A stretch of DNA of 64,000 nt. Origin: Babylonia areolata (taxonomy: Eukaryota > Mollusca > Gastropoda > Neogastropoda > Buccinidae). The first letter of the stretch is position 1, and each line of letters starts with the position of its first letter. A program made the translations under genes and the position numbers. Positions 42,701 to 54,724 of the stretch are shown here, in pieces. The notes below the pieces were generated by a model that saw only the letters and a program-made list of their open reading frames with translations, was not told the DNA's origin and searched no databases. The stretch is taken from assembly GCF_041734735.1 (NCBI RefSeq), contig NC_134882.1:22939852-23003851 (forward strand), in the 5' to 3' direction.

Positions 42701-45700
42701 CTCCCACACCTACCACTGACCTCCTGACTTCCCACACCTACCCCTGACCTCCCACACCTCCCTCTGACCTCCCACACCTACCATTGACCTCCCACACCTA
42801 CCACTGACCTTCTGACCTCCCACACCTCCCCGTGACCTCCCACTGGCATCCTGCCTTCCCACACCTCCCCCTGACCTCCCACACCTACCACTGACCTCCC
42901 ACACAACCTGACCTCACCTCCCACAACTACCTCTGATGTCCTGACCTCCCACACCTACCCCTGACCTCCCACACCTACCACTGACCTCCCAAACCTCCCA
43001 CTGACCTCCCACACCTCCCACTGACTTCCCAAATCTCCCACTGACCTCCCACTCCTCCCCCAGACCTCTCACACCTACCACTGACCTCCTGACCTCCCCC
43101 ACTTCCCCCTGACCTCCCACACCTACTTCTGACCTCCCACTCCTCCCTCCCCCAGACCTCCCACACCTACCTCTGACCTCCTGACCTCCCCCACCTCCCC
43201 CTGACCTTCCACATCTACCACTGACCTCCAACACCTACCACTGACCTCCAACACTTACCTCTGACCTCCCACACCTAACTCTGACCTCCCAAACCTACCA
43301 CTGACCTCCTGACTTCCCACACCTACCCCTGACCTCCCACACCTACCACTGACATCCCACACCTCCCCCTGACCTCCCACACCTACCACTGACCTCCCAC
43401 ACCTCCCCCTGACCTCCCACACCTACCACTGACCTCCGACACCTACCACTGACCTTCTGACCTCCCACACCTCCCCGTGACCTCCCACACCTACCACTGA
43501 CCTCCTGCCCTCCCACACCTCCCCCTGACCTCCCACACCTCCTCTGACCTCCTACACTTACCACTGACCTACCACACCTCCCCCTGACCTCACACACCTA
43601 CCTCTGACGTCCTGACCTCCCACACCTCCCCCTGACATCCCACACCTCCCCCTGACCTCCCACACCTACCACTGAACTCCAACACCTAACTCTGACATCC
43701 CACATCTCCACCTGACCTCCCACACGTACCTCTGACCTCCCACACTTACCACTGACCTCCCACACCTCCCACACCTACCACTGACCTCCCACACCTACCA
43801 CTGACCTCCCAAACCTACCACTGACCTCCAACACCTACTTCTTACCTCCCACTCCTCCCCCAGACCTCCCACACCTACCTCTGACCTCCTGACCTCCCAC
43901 ACCTCCCCCTGACCTTCCACATCTACCACTGACCTCCCACATCTACCACTGACCTCCAACACTTACCCCTGACCTCCCACACCTAACTCTGACCTCCCAC
44001 ACCTACCACTGACCTCCTGACTTCCCACACCTACCCCTGACCTCCCACACCTACCACTGACCTCCCACACCTCCCACTGACCTCCCACACCTACCCCTGA
44101 CCTCCCACACCTACCACTGACCTTCTGACCTCCCACACCTCCCCGTGACCTCCCACTGACCTGCCCTCCCACACCTCCCCCTGACCTCCCACACCTACCA
44201 CTGACCTCTCACACCCCCTGACCTCACCTCCCACACCTACCTCTGATGTCCTGACCTCCCACACCTACCCCTGACCTCCCACACCTACCACTGACCTCCC
44301 ACACCTCCCACTGACCTCCCAAACCTCCCACTGACCTCCCACACCTCCCACTGACTTCCCAAACCTCCCACTGACCTCCCACTCCTCCCCCAGACCTCCC
44401 ACACCTACCACTGACCTCCTGACCTCCCCCACTTCCCCCTGACCTCCCACACCTACTTCTGACCTCCCACTCCTCCCTCCCCCAGACCTCTCACACCTAC
44501 CTCTGACCTCCCCCTGACCTTCCACATCTACCACTGACCTCCCACACCTACCACTGACCTCCAACACTGACCTCCCACACTTAACTCTGACCTCCCAAAC
44601 CTACCACTGACCTCCTGACTTCCCACACCTACCCTTGACCTCCCACACCTACCACTGACCTCCCACACCTCCCCCTGACCTCCCACACCTACCACTGACC
44701 TCCCACACCTCCCCCTGACCTCCCACACCTACCACTGACCTCCGACACCTACCACTGACCTTCTGACCTCCCACACCTCCCCGTGACCTCCCACACCTAC
44801 CACTGACCTCCTGCCCTCCCACACCTCCCCCTGACCTCCCACACCTCCTCTGACCTCCTACACTTACCACTGACCTCCCACACCTCCCCCTGACCTCACA
44901 CACCTACCTCTGACGTCCTGACCTCCCACACCTCCCCCTGACATCCCACACCTCCCCCTGACCTCCCACACCTACCACTGAACTCCAACACCTAACTCTG
45001 ACATCCCACATCTCCACCTGACCTCCCACACGTACCTCTGAGCTCCCACACTTGCCACTGACCTCCCACACCTCCCACACCTACCTCTGACCTCCTGACC
45101 TCCCACACCTCCACCTGACCTCCCACACCTACCACTGACCTCCCACACCTTCCCCTAATCTCCCACACCTACCACTGACCTCCCATACCTAACTCTGACC
45201 TCCCACACCTAACACTGACCTCCTGACCTCCCACACCCACCACTAACCTTCCACACTACCACTAACTTCCCACACCTCCCCATGACCTCCCACACCTCCC
45301 CCCTGACCTCACACACCTACCACTGACCTGATCTCACACAACTACCCCAGACCTCCCACACCTACCACTGACCTAAAAAACCTCCCCCTGACCTCCTGAC
45401 CTCCAACACCTCCCCCTGACCCCCCACACATACCACTGACCTTCTGACCTCCCACACCTCACCCTGACCTCCCACACATACCTCTGACCTCCCACACTTA
45501 CCTCCCACACCTCCCCCTGACCTCACACACCTACCACTGACCTCCTCACCTCCCACACCTCCCCCTAACCTCCCACACCTACCACTGACCTCCCACACCT
45601 ACCACTGACCTCCAACACCTACCATTGACCTACTGACTTCCCACACCTACACCTGACCTCCCACACCTCCCCCTGACCTCTCACACCTAACACTGACCTC

Positions 45701-48275
45701 CCACACCTACCACTGACCTCCAAAACCTATCTGACCTCCCATACCTAACCCTGACCTCCCACACCTACCACTGACCTCCCACACATACCATTGACCTACT
45801 GACTTCCCACACCTACCCCTGACCTCCCACACCTACCCCTGTCCTCCCACACCTACCACTGACCTCCCACACCTAACACTGACCTCCTGACCTCCCCCTG
45901 ACCTCCCACACCTACCACTGACCTCCCACACCTTCCCCTAATCTCCCACACCTACCACTGACCTCCCACACCGTCCACTGACCTCCCACACCTACCTCTG
46001 ACATCCCACACCTCCCCCTGACCTCCCACCCTTATCTCTGACCTCCTTAACGTATCACTGACCTCCCACACCTCCCGCTGACCCCCCACCCTTATCTCTG
46101 ACCTCCTTAACGTATCACTGACCTCCCACACCTCCCGCTGACCTCCCACACCTATCTCTGACCTCCTGACCTCCTACACCTCCCCCTGACCTCCCACACC
46201 TACCACTGACGTCCCACACCTACCACTGACCTCCAACACCTACCTCTGACCTCCCTTACCTACCTCTGACCTCCCAAACCTCCCCCTGACCTCCCACACC
46301 TACCTCTGACCTCCCACACTTACCACTGACCTCCCACACCTCCCCCTCACCTCCCACAACTACCTATGACCTCCTGACCTCCCACACCTACCACTGACCT
46401 CCAACACCTACCACTGACCTCCAACACCTACCTCTGACCTCCCACACCTACTTCTGACCTCCCACTCCTCCCCCAGACCTCCCACACCTACCTCTGACCT
46501 CCTGACCTCCCACACCTCCCCCTGACCTTCCACATCTACCACTGACCTCCCACATCTACCACTGACCTCCAACACTTACCTCTGACCTCCCACACCTAAC
46601 TCTGACCTCCCACACCTACCACTGACCTCCTGACTTCCCACACCTACCCCTGACTTCCCACACCTACCCCTGACCTCCCACACCTACCACTGACCTCCCA
46701 CACCTCCCACTGACCTGCCACACCTACCACTGACCTTCTGACCTCCCACACCTCCCCGTGACCTCCCACTGACCTCCTGCCCTCCCACACCTCCCCCTGA
46801 CCTCCCACACCTACCACTGACCTCCCACACCCCCTGACCTCACCTCCCACACCTACCTCTGATGTCCTGACCTCCCACACCTACCACTGACCTCCTGACC
46901 TCCCACACCTCCCCCTGACCTCCCACACCTACTTCTGACCTCCCACTCCTCCCCCAGACCTCCCACACCTACCTCTGACCTCCTGACCTCCCACACCTCC
47001 CCCTGACCTTCCACATCTACCACTGACCTCCCACACCTACCACTGACCTCCAACACTGACCTCCCACATTTAACTCTGACCTCCCAAACCTACCACTGAC
47101 CTCCTGACTTCCCACACCTACCCCTGACCTCCCACACCTACCACTGACCTCCCACACCTCCCCCTGACCTCCCACACCTACCACTGACCTCCCACACCTC
47201 CCCCTGACCTCCCACACCTACCACTGACCTCCCACACCTACCACTGACCTGACCTCCCACACCTCCCCGTGACCTCCCACACCTACCACTGACCTCCTGC
47301 CCTCCCACACCTCCCCCTGACCTCCCACACCTACCAGTGACCTCCCACACCCCCTGACCCCCCACACCTACCACTGACCTCCCACACCTCCCTCTGATGT
47401 CCTGACCTCCCACACCTACCCCTGACCTCCCACACCTACCACTGACCTCCCACACCTCCCACTGACTTCCCAAACCTCCCACTGACCTCCCACTGACCTC
47501 CCACACCTACATCTGACCTCCCACACCTCTCACTGACATGACCTCCCACACCTCTCACTGACCTCCCACTGACCTTCCACACCTCCCACTGACCTTCCAC
47601 ACCTCCCACTGACCTCCAACATCTACCTCTGACCTCCCACACCTAACTCTGACCTCCCACACCTACCACTGACCTCCCACACCTACCATTGACCTCCTGA
47701 CTTCCCACACCTACCCCTGACCTCCCACACCTACCACTGACCTCCCACACCTACCACTGACCTTCTGACCTCCCAAACCTCCCCGTCACCTCCCACACCT
47801 ACCACTGACCTGCCCTCCCACACCTCCGCCTGACCTCCCACACCTACCACTGACCTCCCACACCTCCCACTGACCTCCCACACCCCCTGACCTCCCACAC
47901 CTACCACTGACCTCCCACACCTACCACTGACCTCCCACACCTACCACTGACCTCCCACACCCCCTGACCTCCCACACCTACCACTGACATCCCACACCTA
48001 CCACTGACCTCCCACACCTACCTCTGACCTCCCACACCTACCCCTGACCTCCCACACCTACCACTGACCTCCCACACCTACCACTGACTTCCCACACCTA
48101 CATCTGACCTCCCACACCTCCCACACCTCTCACTGACCTCCCACACCTCCCACACCTACCACTGACCTCCCACTGACCTCCCACACCTACCACTGACCTC
48201 CCACACCTCCCACTGACCTTCCACACCTCCCACTGACCTTCCACACCTACAACTGACCTCCTGACCTCCCACTGA
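39780..48275. repeat. 8.5-kb minisatellite array, 20-bp unit
   Basis: The basic unit is TGACCTCCCACACCTACCAC, with common variants ending CCCC, TCTC or CCAC and frequent short inserts such as CTGACCTCC. Larger blocks recur, for example the one with CCACTCCTCCCCCAGACC near 42100, 42560, 43050, 43840, 44385, 46455 and 46940, so the array grew by duplication of multi-unit segments. A 20-bp unit is out of phase with codons and mostly stop-free on the minus strand. It therefore produces Val/Gly/Trp/Arg-rich frames with a 20-residue period, which I regard as artefacts. Confidence 0.96.
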
Positions 48276-49629
48276 CCGCACACGGTGAGCGCCACTGTTG
48301 AATAGGTCAGCAGAGGAGCTGAAAGGACGACGTTGCACACAAGATGATACCGAAGATCGATGTCAATTATGGAATACTAGATGACCACGATGATGAACGG
48401 CGAGGCGATGACAATTTACGAAGTGATGACGATGATGATGACTGGTGATGGGCGAACTTCCCGCCCCTCCTTTGCAGCTGTGTTCCTGATGAGGATGAGG
48501 GGGCAGAACGGGGGTCTTCATGACCTCTTCTGCTTACCGATCTGACCGTATAGCTTGGGCGGTACCGTCACAGGGGATGGCAGAAAAGCCGATGGTATGA
48601 CGATGTTGAGAAGATGGGTTTACAACGGTCTATTCCAAAAGTGAGAGGGTGATGTTGGGTAAAGGCCAAGGGACGCAATTGGGCAGGGAAAAGGGGAGGC
48701 AACAGGTAGAACAAAAGGGCTGTAGTGTCTGTCAGCATCTGACTTGGGCTGCCGCTGTAGTCCAGTGACAAGACGCAGGGCCGTTTGCTGCCCCTGTAAA
48801 CACAGGAACTGAAAAACAACTCAACAACAGGCCTAAAAGGCCAAGGTTACTAAAGCAGTATTATCACGAAAATAGGATAAACATGAAAGCAGCTCTTTGA
48901 TGTGGCCGTGTACTGAGTGGTTACTCAAGGGGTACGGCACAAAAGACTTTACTAAATGATTGATTGAATGAAAGGATAGACAAGATCCCACGCACAGGCC
49001 AGGAACATATAGAGGCCAGTCACAAATGGGGTTTTCTATTGGTTTATTTACAATAGTGACAAACTAAAGGAGAAAGCTAAGAAAAGAAGTAATGAGAAGA
49101 AGACAAGATAAAAAGAGAAGAAGACAGTGCCTGGAATGACGCAAACAAATGTCATAAGCACAACATGTCGGCACAAGTGAATAGTAAAGCACATGTATAC
49201 ATGGAAAGACTATCACTCGGGTTTGGGATACGCAACAACATAATGCATATGTGTGAAGACCAAACGCTGACATCAAATGACATTTCTAATACATTTAAAT
49301 AGCACAATTAAAGTGATTGAAACGATGCTGACTTGGTGAAAGTACACATACAGTATAGATTAGGTAAAGCTTATACTGTGTCAAAGTGACTCAAATGAAT
49401 CAGTTATCATGTTGCACTATACTGGAGTAAGCTGTATAGGAGACAGCATGACAACTAAATTACAGTTAACAGACTGATACAGACCAGGTGGCTTTAACCA
49501 ATAACTGGTATTAATCCAACACGATCTTGTAATCACAACAGCAGAATACTACACACATCTTAGAGTACTGAGAATCAGTGAAACACTGTAACCATCAGTG
49601 ATAGCAAATGAGAAAGAACGCATCATATG
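48276..49629. other. Unassigned sequence right of the minisatellite
   Basis: No gene is seen. GAGGGGGCAGAACGGGGGTC near 48498 echoes GGAGGGGGCAGAACAGGGAA at the left edge of the array (about 39763), so the two edges derive from related sequence. The remainder is AT-balanced and low in simple repeats and may be single-copy. Confidence 0.5.
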
Positions 49630-49724
49630 AGTAATCACCAGAAACTTAACTTACACTGGATTTATTTCCCTTGGTAGCAGTCACGTGATTGTGACTGCTA
49701 CCCTTCACTTCCTTTGTGTGCATA
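49630..49724 (+). repeat. Split direct repeat A1
   Basis: A 95-bp segment identical, as far as I can see, to A2 at 56073-56167, starting AGTAATCACCAGAAACTTAA. Confidence 0.92.
49673..49702. other. Candidate recombinase site in A1: 12-bp arms, 6-bp spacer
   Basis: GGTAGCAGTCAC and its exact reverse complement GTGACTGCTACC flank GTGATT. Sites of tyrosine recombinases typically have inverted arms of 11-13 bp around a 6-8 bp crossover region, so this is a good candidate for where the element recombines. The copy in A2 lies at 56116-56145. Confidence 0.5.
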
Positions 49725-49777
49725 CGAAGCACATACCACGTTTCGCATCTTGGCGTGCAAAATAGACGTGTCATCGG

Positions 49778-50587
49778 ATGGAGAACGACAATGGGAAGGG
49801 TCAGGACGACGTTCCCGAGCGGGAAAAGGATGCGCAACCGACGTTAAAGGACGTGTTGGACGAAATTCGCACTTTGAGAGTGGACTTTCAAGCTTTAAAC
49901 CGACGGGTTGCTTTTTTGGAAGCCGGCGAGACCGGAAATGGCTCCCGTGAGGAGAACAATCGAGAACCGCTCAATGCTATCCCCTCCGGATCCCAGCCTG
50001 TCTGTGATTCTGACGTGAATGCAGCATACGCTACAGTAAAGGCGTCTGTGCAATCAGTAAGATTGCCACCAGAACTGACATTACCTTCAGAAGCAGGTAA
50101 CCGTCAAGGCATCAAGAAAACAGACCAACCCCTGTGTAATGTGATTGTACGCAGTGCTCGTTACTGTGAAACTGCATTGAAACTGCTACAGTGTGGACCA
50201 CCCAATAGCAAAGCCACCGACAGCAGATTCGAGGACTTATTTACTACGCTTTATGCCCATATCAAGTACCTACAGGAAGAACATGCGGCTTTAATTGTGC
50301 AGTCGACGTTTGATCCAACAGTCTCCCGGTTTTTCCGGTCTTTGCAACGGGGTTCCACGTTTACCCCTGAAGCCTTGGACAATCTACGAAGTGCAGCGAC
50401 AATTGCTTCAGTGTACAGACCAGTGGCTCAGCAGTCGACCAGTCGTGGAAGAGGACACAGTTTCCGCGAATTTGGCCGCGGTCGCGGAGATTTGTTCTCC
50501 CAACAGACATCGAGAGGTTTTCCGAGCAGTCGTGGATACAGGCGTGACACTTCGAACTCAAGCGATCAGTCTTCGAATCAACCGTAG
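49778..50587 (+). CDS. gag: DIRS/Ngaro-like gag protein, 269 aa
   Basis: The position directly after the left repeat and the composition fit the Gag of a DIRS-type element. An N-terminal coiled-coil-like helix (LKDVLDEIRTLRVDFQALNR) probably serves multimerisation. The middle is a helical domain (VIVRSARYCETALKLLQCG, FEDLFTTLYAHIKYLQEEHA). The C-terminus is Arg/Gly/Ser-rich (SRGRGHSFREFGRGRGD, SSRGYRRD), a likely nucleic-acid-binding tail in place of a zinc knuckle. The ATG at 49778 is the first one in frame downstream of A1. It looks whole. Confidence 0.65.
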   Translation: MENDNGKGQDDVPEREKDAQPTLKDVLDEIRTLRVDFQALNRRVAFLEAGETGNGSREENNREPLNAIPSGSQPVCDSDVNAAYATVKASVQSVRLPPELTLPSEAGNRQGIKKTDQPLCNVIVRSARYCETALKLLQCGPPNSKATDSRFEDLFTTLYAHIKYLQEEHAALIVQSTFDPTVSRFFRSLQRGSTFTPEALDNLRSAATIASVYRPVAQQSTSRGRGHSFREFGRGRGDLFSQQTSRGFPSSRGYRRDTSNSSDQSSNQP

Positions 50588-50804
50588 GTCTCGTAGACCA
50601 CGCGTTCCCCTCGTGCCAACTACACCAGTGAACTAGATCTAGTCAGAGTGACACTGCGTGTGTGCCTGCCTTGTGTTTCGCGTTGTTGTGTCTCCCTCTG
50701 CGCTTCGTTAGGCTGCAGTGTTCTGATTGGATAATGCCTTTGTGTTGGCTCTCGCCTGACGTCTGACGTCACTCTGGTATGTACGCCTTTTTACTCGGAG
50801 ACTT

Positions 50805-51698
50805 ATGAATGACTATCTACGTGCGTGGAAACGTATCGGTGCAAGTGACATCGTCTTGAGTTGGTTAGAGAATGGAATAAACATACCTTTTATAGAGACA
50901 CCTCAACCATTTGAATTGCCGAATCACAAACTGAACTCTGCCGGCACGTTGTTTATAAGACAGGAAATTAAAAGACTCCTGCTAAAAGGCTTTATCAAAC
51001 AGTGTACGTGCAAACCCAAATACATTTCACCCATAGGCTGTGTACCCAAAAAGAATGACGGGTTTAGGCTCATTACCGACCTCAGACATTTAAACAGTTT
51101 TTGTCAAAGAGCTACTTTTAAACAAGAAGATATTCGCACTGTTGCTAGCATTGTTGAGTCTCAAGACCATCTGACATCGGTCGATTTAAAAGACGGCTTT
51201 TATCATATCAAGTTGCATGTCGATGATCAACAGTTCCTCAGTTTCCAGTTTGAAGGATCTTATTACTCATTTAATGTGTTTCCGTTTTGGTTTTGCCTAA
51301 GCCCTTATTTTTTTGCAAAAACATTACGTCCTGTTGTTGCTTACCTAAGACAGCTGGGTATACGAGTATCTCTATATGTGGACGACTTTTTTATCTGTGC
51401 TAAGTTCAGATACATTACGGACCACACAGATTTGGTCTTACACACACTAGAAGACTTGGGACTTCATGTGAATTACGAAAAGTCTTCCACAAAGCCTTCG
51501 CAGCAGCTTGATTACTTAGGCTACTCAATTAATACGTCTGGTCAGTTTCCAGTAATTAAAGCGCACAAGTCAAGAATAACTCGGATTAAGAGACAAATAC
51601 GCACTGTGTTAAAGCAGGGACGAGCAAGTGCACGTGTCACAGACAACTCAAACAACAGTTACACACAAAAAAGAGGCAAAAAGAACTTTGAAACATAA
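50805..51698 (+). CDS. DIRS/Ngaro-like reverse transcriptase, partial (first copy)
   Basis: It encodes the N-terminal and palm parts of the RT: GFRLITDLRHLN, SVDLKDGFYHIKL (motif A), LSPYFFAKTL (region B), SLYVDDFFI (motif C) and LDYLGYSIN. Only a partial gene is present. It leaves the element sequence near 51638 and continues for a few codons into the foreign 1.3-kb stretch. The same RT region appears again from 52939 in nearly identical form. The frame may begin at 50805, about 220 bp after the gag stop. Confidence 0.85.
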   Translation: MNDYLRAWKRIGASDIVLSWLENGINIPFIETPQPFELPNHKLNSAGTLFIRQEIKRLLLKGFIKQCTCKPKYISPIGCVPKKNDGFRLITDLRHLNSFCQRATFKQEDIRTVASIVESQDHLTSVDLKDGFYHIKLHVDDQQFLSFQFEGSYYSFNVFPFWFCLSPYFFAKTLRPVVAYLRQLGIRVSLYVDDFFICAKFRYITDHTDLVLHTLEDLGLHVNYEKSSTKPSQQLDYLGYSINTSGQFPVIKAHKSRITRIKRQIRTVLKQGRASARVTDNSNNSYTQKRGKKNFET

Positions 51699-51815
51699 AT
51701 CATATAGACAATTCATAGTGACAGGCCTACTCATTACTCGTGCTTTCTTTCTTCAAAGAGCTTAGATTAATAAATGTTTTATCATAGTCAAAGAAAACAA
51801 GGGCATATTAGCTAC

Positions 51816-51961
51816 CTTTTCCTCAGCTCTGCAGCAATTGCAGCGTAGACCCCGTTGACGTTTTTGTAGGGGTTTCTCTGTAGGACTTCCATGACAAGCA
51901 TGATATCCATTCTGGGGTAAAAGTACAATCTTGAGATCTTTTTCGCTGATTCGTCTGCCAT
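51816..51961 (-). CDS. Candidate coding exon in the foreign stretch
   Basis: The acceptor ATTCCACAG is followed at once by ATG. The frame reads MADESAKKISRLYFYPRMD, then IMLVMEVLQRNPYKNVNGVY and AAIAELRK, and meets a donor GGTAGC at 51815. MDIMLVMEVLQRNPY is reminiscent of the first helix of Myb/SANT-like domains found in transposon-derived regulators; this likeness is weak. A second frame across the exon is also open (RRISEKDLKIVLLPQNG), so the reading frame is not settled. Upstream exon 52750-52924 would then be leader or N-terminus. Confidence 0.3.
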
Positions 51962-52749
51962 CTGTGGAATGAAACGAGAAAAGAAAAAAAAAATTACGAT
52001 GCAAGAATACTAGAAAAACGAGTTGTGTCAGTGAGAGATAGAAATGCCTGACTGAAAAGCAACAGTTTTAATCAATTAATAAGTATTGCCCAACAACAAC
52101 AACAACAAGGCGCATTCCCCAATTGGTTAATGCGCATAGTGCAATTGTACCAAATAAATAAATAAATAAATAAACAAAATTGTTAAGGGGTGAGGGAGGA
52201 AAGGAGACGTTGTAGACAATGCATTATGATTGATGGGAATCAAATAAGACTCCGGAAGACCTAGTTAGCACACACACCCACACACACACACACTCACATA
52301 AAATCGCATAGTGGTTTTAGAAGTTGTCTTTCCTAGCGCCTGTACTGACTAAAACTTTCAGTCTGCAACGGCGCAAACTGGGCCTGGCCTGGAATGTAGG
52401 TCACCGGCTACCCATTTCAGATATAAAACACGCATAATGCATATTTTTATAGGTCTTGCAGTACCTGGTGATAAAAAAAACAGTTCGCAAGTAACATAGC
52501 TCTTGCAGTTTTACTGCTTTGTCGTCTAAAAGTACTACTTGAGCTCATTTAATATCGATTCGAAGCGTGGAGCTCAAATCTCGTTTCTTGGTCTGTGCTG
52601 ATACGTACTGGCCCACTGGAGGGCTGCTATTCGTTTATGGGTGGTGTCTTTCGTAGACTGGTACATGACTTGCTTACGCTTCTTTGATTTGAAATATATA
52701 ATCAAATGTAAGAAAACATCTTTAAAAACACAAAGAAAGTGATACTTAC

Positions 52750-52924
52750 CTTCAAAATCAAAACTCTTTTCTTCCAAACTGATAGGGAACTGCGCATGTC
52801 TCAAAGGCCTCGGATAGGGAATCCCGTACCTATCGGCTCCGCACGTAACGGGAAAATCTCGCGAGAATGTGCGATACGCGCGCGATAAGTAACGTATCTG
52901 TCCCCTATCGGATACGTCACGCAA
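52750..52924 (-). other. Candidate first exon in the foreign stretch
   Basis: GC-richer sequence on the minus strand ends in AGTTTTGATTTTGAAG|GTAAGTATC, a near-perfect splice donor. A frame (MRDVSDRGQIRYLSRAYRTF...) is open across it, but it may equally be an untranslated leader. An ACGTCA-type site lies near its right edge (TACGTCACGC, about 52913-52922). Confidence 0.3.
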
Positions 52925-52945
52925 ATTCTAAAACTCTCTATCGTC

Positions 52946-54724
52946 TTGAGTTGGTTAGAGAATGGAATAAACATACCTTTTATAGAGACACCTCAACCAT
53001 TTGAATTGCCGAATCACAAACTGAACTCTGCCGGCACGTTGTTTATAAGACAGGAAATTAAAAGACTCCTGCTAAAAGGCTTTATCAAACAGTGTACGTG
53101 CAAACCCAAATACATTTCACCCATAGGCTGTGTACCCAAAAAGAATGACGGGTTTAGGCTCATTACCGACCTCAGACATTTAAACAGTTTTTGTCAAAGA
53201 GCTACTTTTAAACAAGAAGATATTCGCATTGTTGAGTCTCAAGACCATCTGACATCGGTCGATTTAAAAGACGGCTTTTATCATATCAAGTTGCATGTCG
53301 ATGATCAACAGTTCCTCAGTTTCCAGTTTGAAGGATCTTATTACTCATTTAATGTGTTGCCGTTTGGGTTTTGCCTAAGCCCTTATTTTTTTGCAAAAAC
53401 ATTACGTCCTGTTGTTGCTTACCTAAGACAGCTGGGTATACGAGTATCTCTATATGTGGACGACTTTTTTATCTGTGCTAAGTTCAGATACATTACGGAC
53501 CACACAGATTTGGTCTTACACACACTAGAAGACTTGGGACTTCATGTGAATTACGAAAAGTCTTCCACAAAGCCTTCGCAGCAGCTTGATTACTTAGGCT
53601 ACTCAATTAATACGTCTGGTCAGTTTCCAGTAATTAAAGCGCACAAGTCAAGAATAACTCGGATTAAGAGACAAATACGCACTGTGTTAAAGCAGGGACG
53701 AGCAAGTGCACGTGTTATTGCAAAAGTAGCAGGACTGTGTGTATCTGTGGCATGGGCGGTATCGCCTGGAAAACTGTTTTTGCGCCATTTATATAGACTT
53801 TTATCTACAAAGGCGTCTTGGTCGGACATTCTCATCTTGAATGACAGTTGTATTCAGGAACTTGAGTGGTGGTTAAATGCTGTAGATGAATGGAATTTTA
53901 GAGAAGTCAGGCCCCGCCCCATTGACATACAGTTGGAAACGGACGCGTCCCATCTTGGTTGGGGAGCACGCATTGGAGAGCTTGAAGCGAAGGGGGACTG
54001 GAACAGTAGAGTTTCATGTCAGTCATCCAATTACAGGGAGCTACTAGCCATTTTGCTCGCCCTCATTGCATTCAAGTCAATGCTACAGGGATTGCATGTT
54101 CAGATTTTATCAGACAATGTGACCGCTGGGGCATACGTCAACAACAAAGGGGGTCCTGTTCCCAGTCTATCCAAAATAGCAATAGCAATCTGGGGTGTGG
54201 CAGAAAACAATGGAATCTTAGTCTCCTGCAAACATATTGCAGGAGTGGACAATACGGTGGCAGATACACTCAGTCGATCACCCGATCCACACAATTGGAT
54301 GCTTCATCCAAGATTGTTTCAGTTACTGGAACACAGGTGGGGTCCACACACAATAGACCGTTTTGCTACATTTCAAAACGCTCAACTACTCAGGTTCAAC
54401 TCTCGTTACTGGGAACCACTGTCAGAGGCAGTGGACGCTTTGGCACAGAATTGGCATCACGAAAACAATTTTATAAACCCTCCTTGGGCGTTACTTCCTC
54501 AGATCATAGACAAAATCATCAAAGAGAAAGCACTGGCCACACTGATTGCTCCAATCTGGCCAAGTCAACCCTGGTTCTACAAGCTGACGGCCATAGCAGT
54601 CACAGAACCGGTGATATTACCACGTCACAAAAACACTCTGTGTTTCATGGGAGTGGGAGTCGAACCCAAAAGAAACAAGGGGTGGAACATAGCAGCTTGG
54701 AGAGTGTGTGGAGCGCTTGTCTAA
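52946..54724 (+). CDS. DIRS/Ngaro-like reverse transcriptase and RNase H (second copy)
   Basis: RT motifs are SVDLKDGFYHIKL (A), LPFGFCLSPYFF (B), SLYVDDFFI (C) and LDYLGYSIN. RNase H follows with IQLETDASHLGWGARIGE (first Asp), SSNYRELLAILLALI (Glu), ILSDNVTAGAYVNNKGG (Asp) and NTVADTLSRSPD (last Asp). A C-terminal region (NNFINPPWALLPQIIDKI) is the extension typical of DIRS and Ngaro polyproteins. The frame is open from the junction with the foreign stretch and has no ATG at its very start. Its last 700 bp or so overlap the recombinase ORF in another frame, a layout known for this order. Confidence 0.88.
   Translation: MSWLENGINIPFIETPQPFELPNHKLNSAGTLFIRQEIKRLLLKGFIKQCTCKPKYISPIGCVPKKNDGFRLITDLRHLNSFCQRATFKQEDIRIVESQDHLTSVDLKDGFYHIKLHVDDQQFLSFQFEGSYYSFNVLPFGFCLSPYFFAKTLRPVVAYLRQLGIRVSLYVDDFFICAKFRYITDHTDLVLHTLEDLGLHVNYEKSSTKPSQQLDYLGYSINTSGQFPVIKAHKSRITRIKRQIRTVLKQGRASARVIAKVAGLCVSVAWAVSPGKLFLRHLYRLLSTKASWSDILILNDSCIQELEWWLNAVDEWNFREVRPRPIDIQLETDASHLGWGARIGELEAKGDWNSRVSCQSSNYRELLAILLALIAFKSMLQGLHVQILSDNVTAGAYVNNKGGPVPSLSKIAIAIWGVAENNGILVSCKHIAGVDNTVADTLSRSPDPHNWMLHPRLFQLLEHRWGPHTIDRFATFQNAQLLRFNSRYWEPLSEAVDALAQNWHHENNFINPPWALLPQIIDKIIKEKALATLIAPIWPSQPWFYKLTAIAVTEPVILPRHKNTLCFMGVGVEPKRNKGWNIAAWRVCGALV

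Larger units (their letters stand above)
51640..52938. other. Foreign 1.3-kb stretch between the two RT copies, with spliced-exon signals on the minus strand
   Basis: This sequence shares nothing obvious with the retroelement. On the minus strand it shows an exon ending in a consensus donor (GAAG|GTAAGT at 52750/52749), an intron-like stretch and a second exon bounded by CCACAG|ATGG (51962/51961) and AAAAG|GTAGCT (51816/51815). It may be a gene start interrupted by the elements, or a captured gene fragment. Confidence 0.4.

Noticed and set aside
39780-48275. Many Val/Gly/Trp/Arg-rich open frames on the minus strand
   Set aside because: They follow from a stop-poor 20-bp repeat read in rotating phase; starts and stops are scattered, and no frame is consistently maintained.
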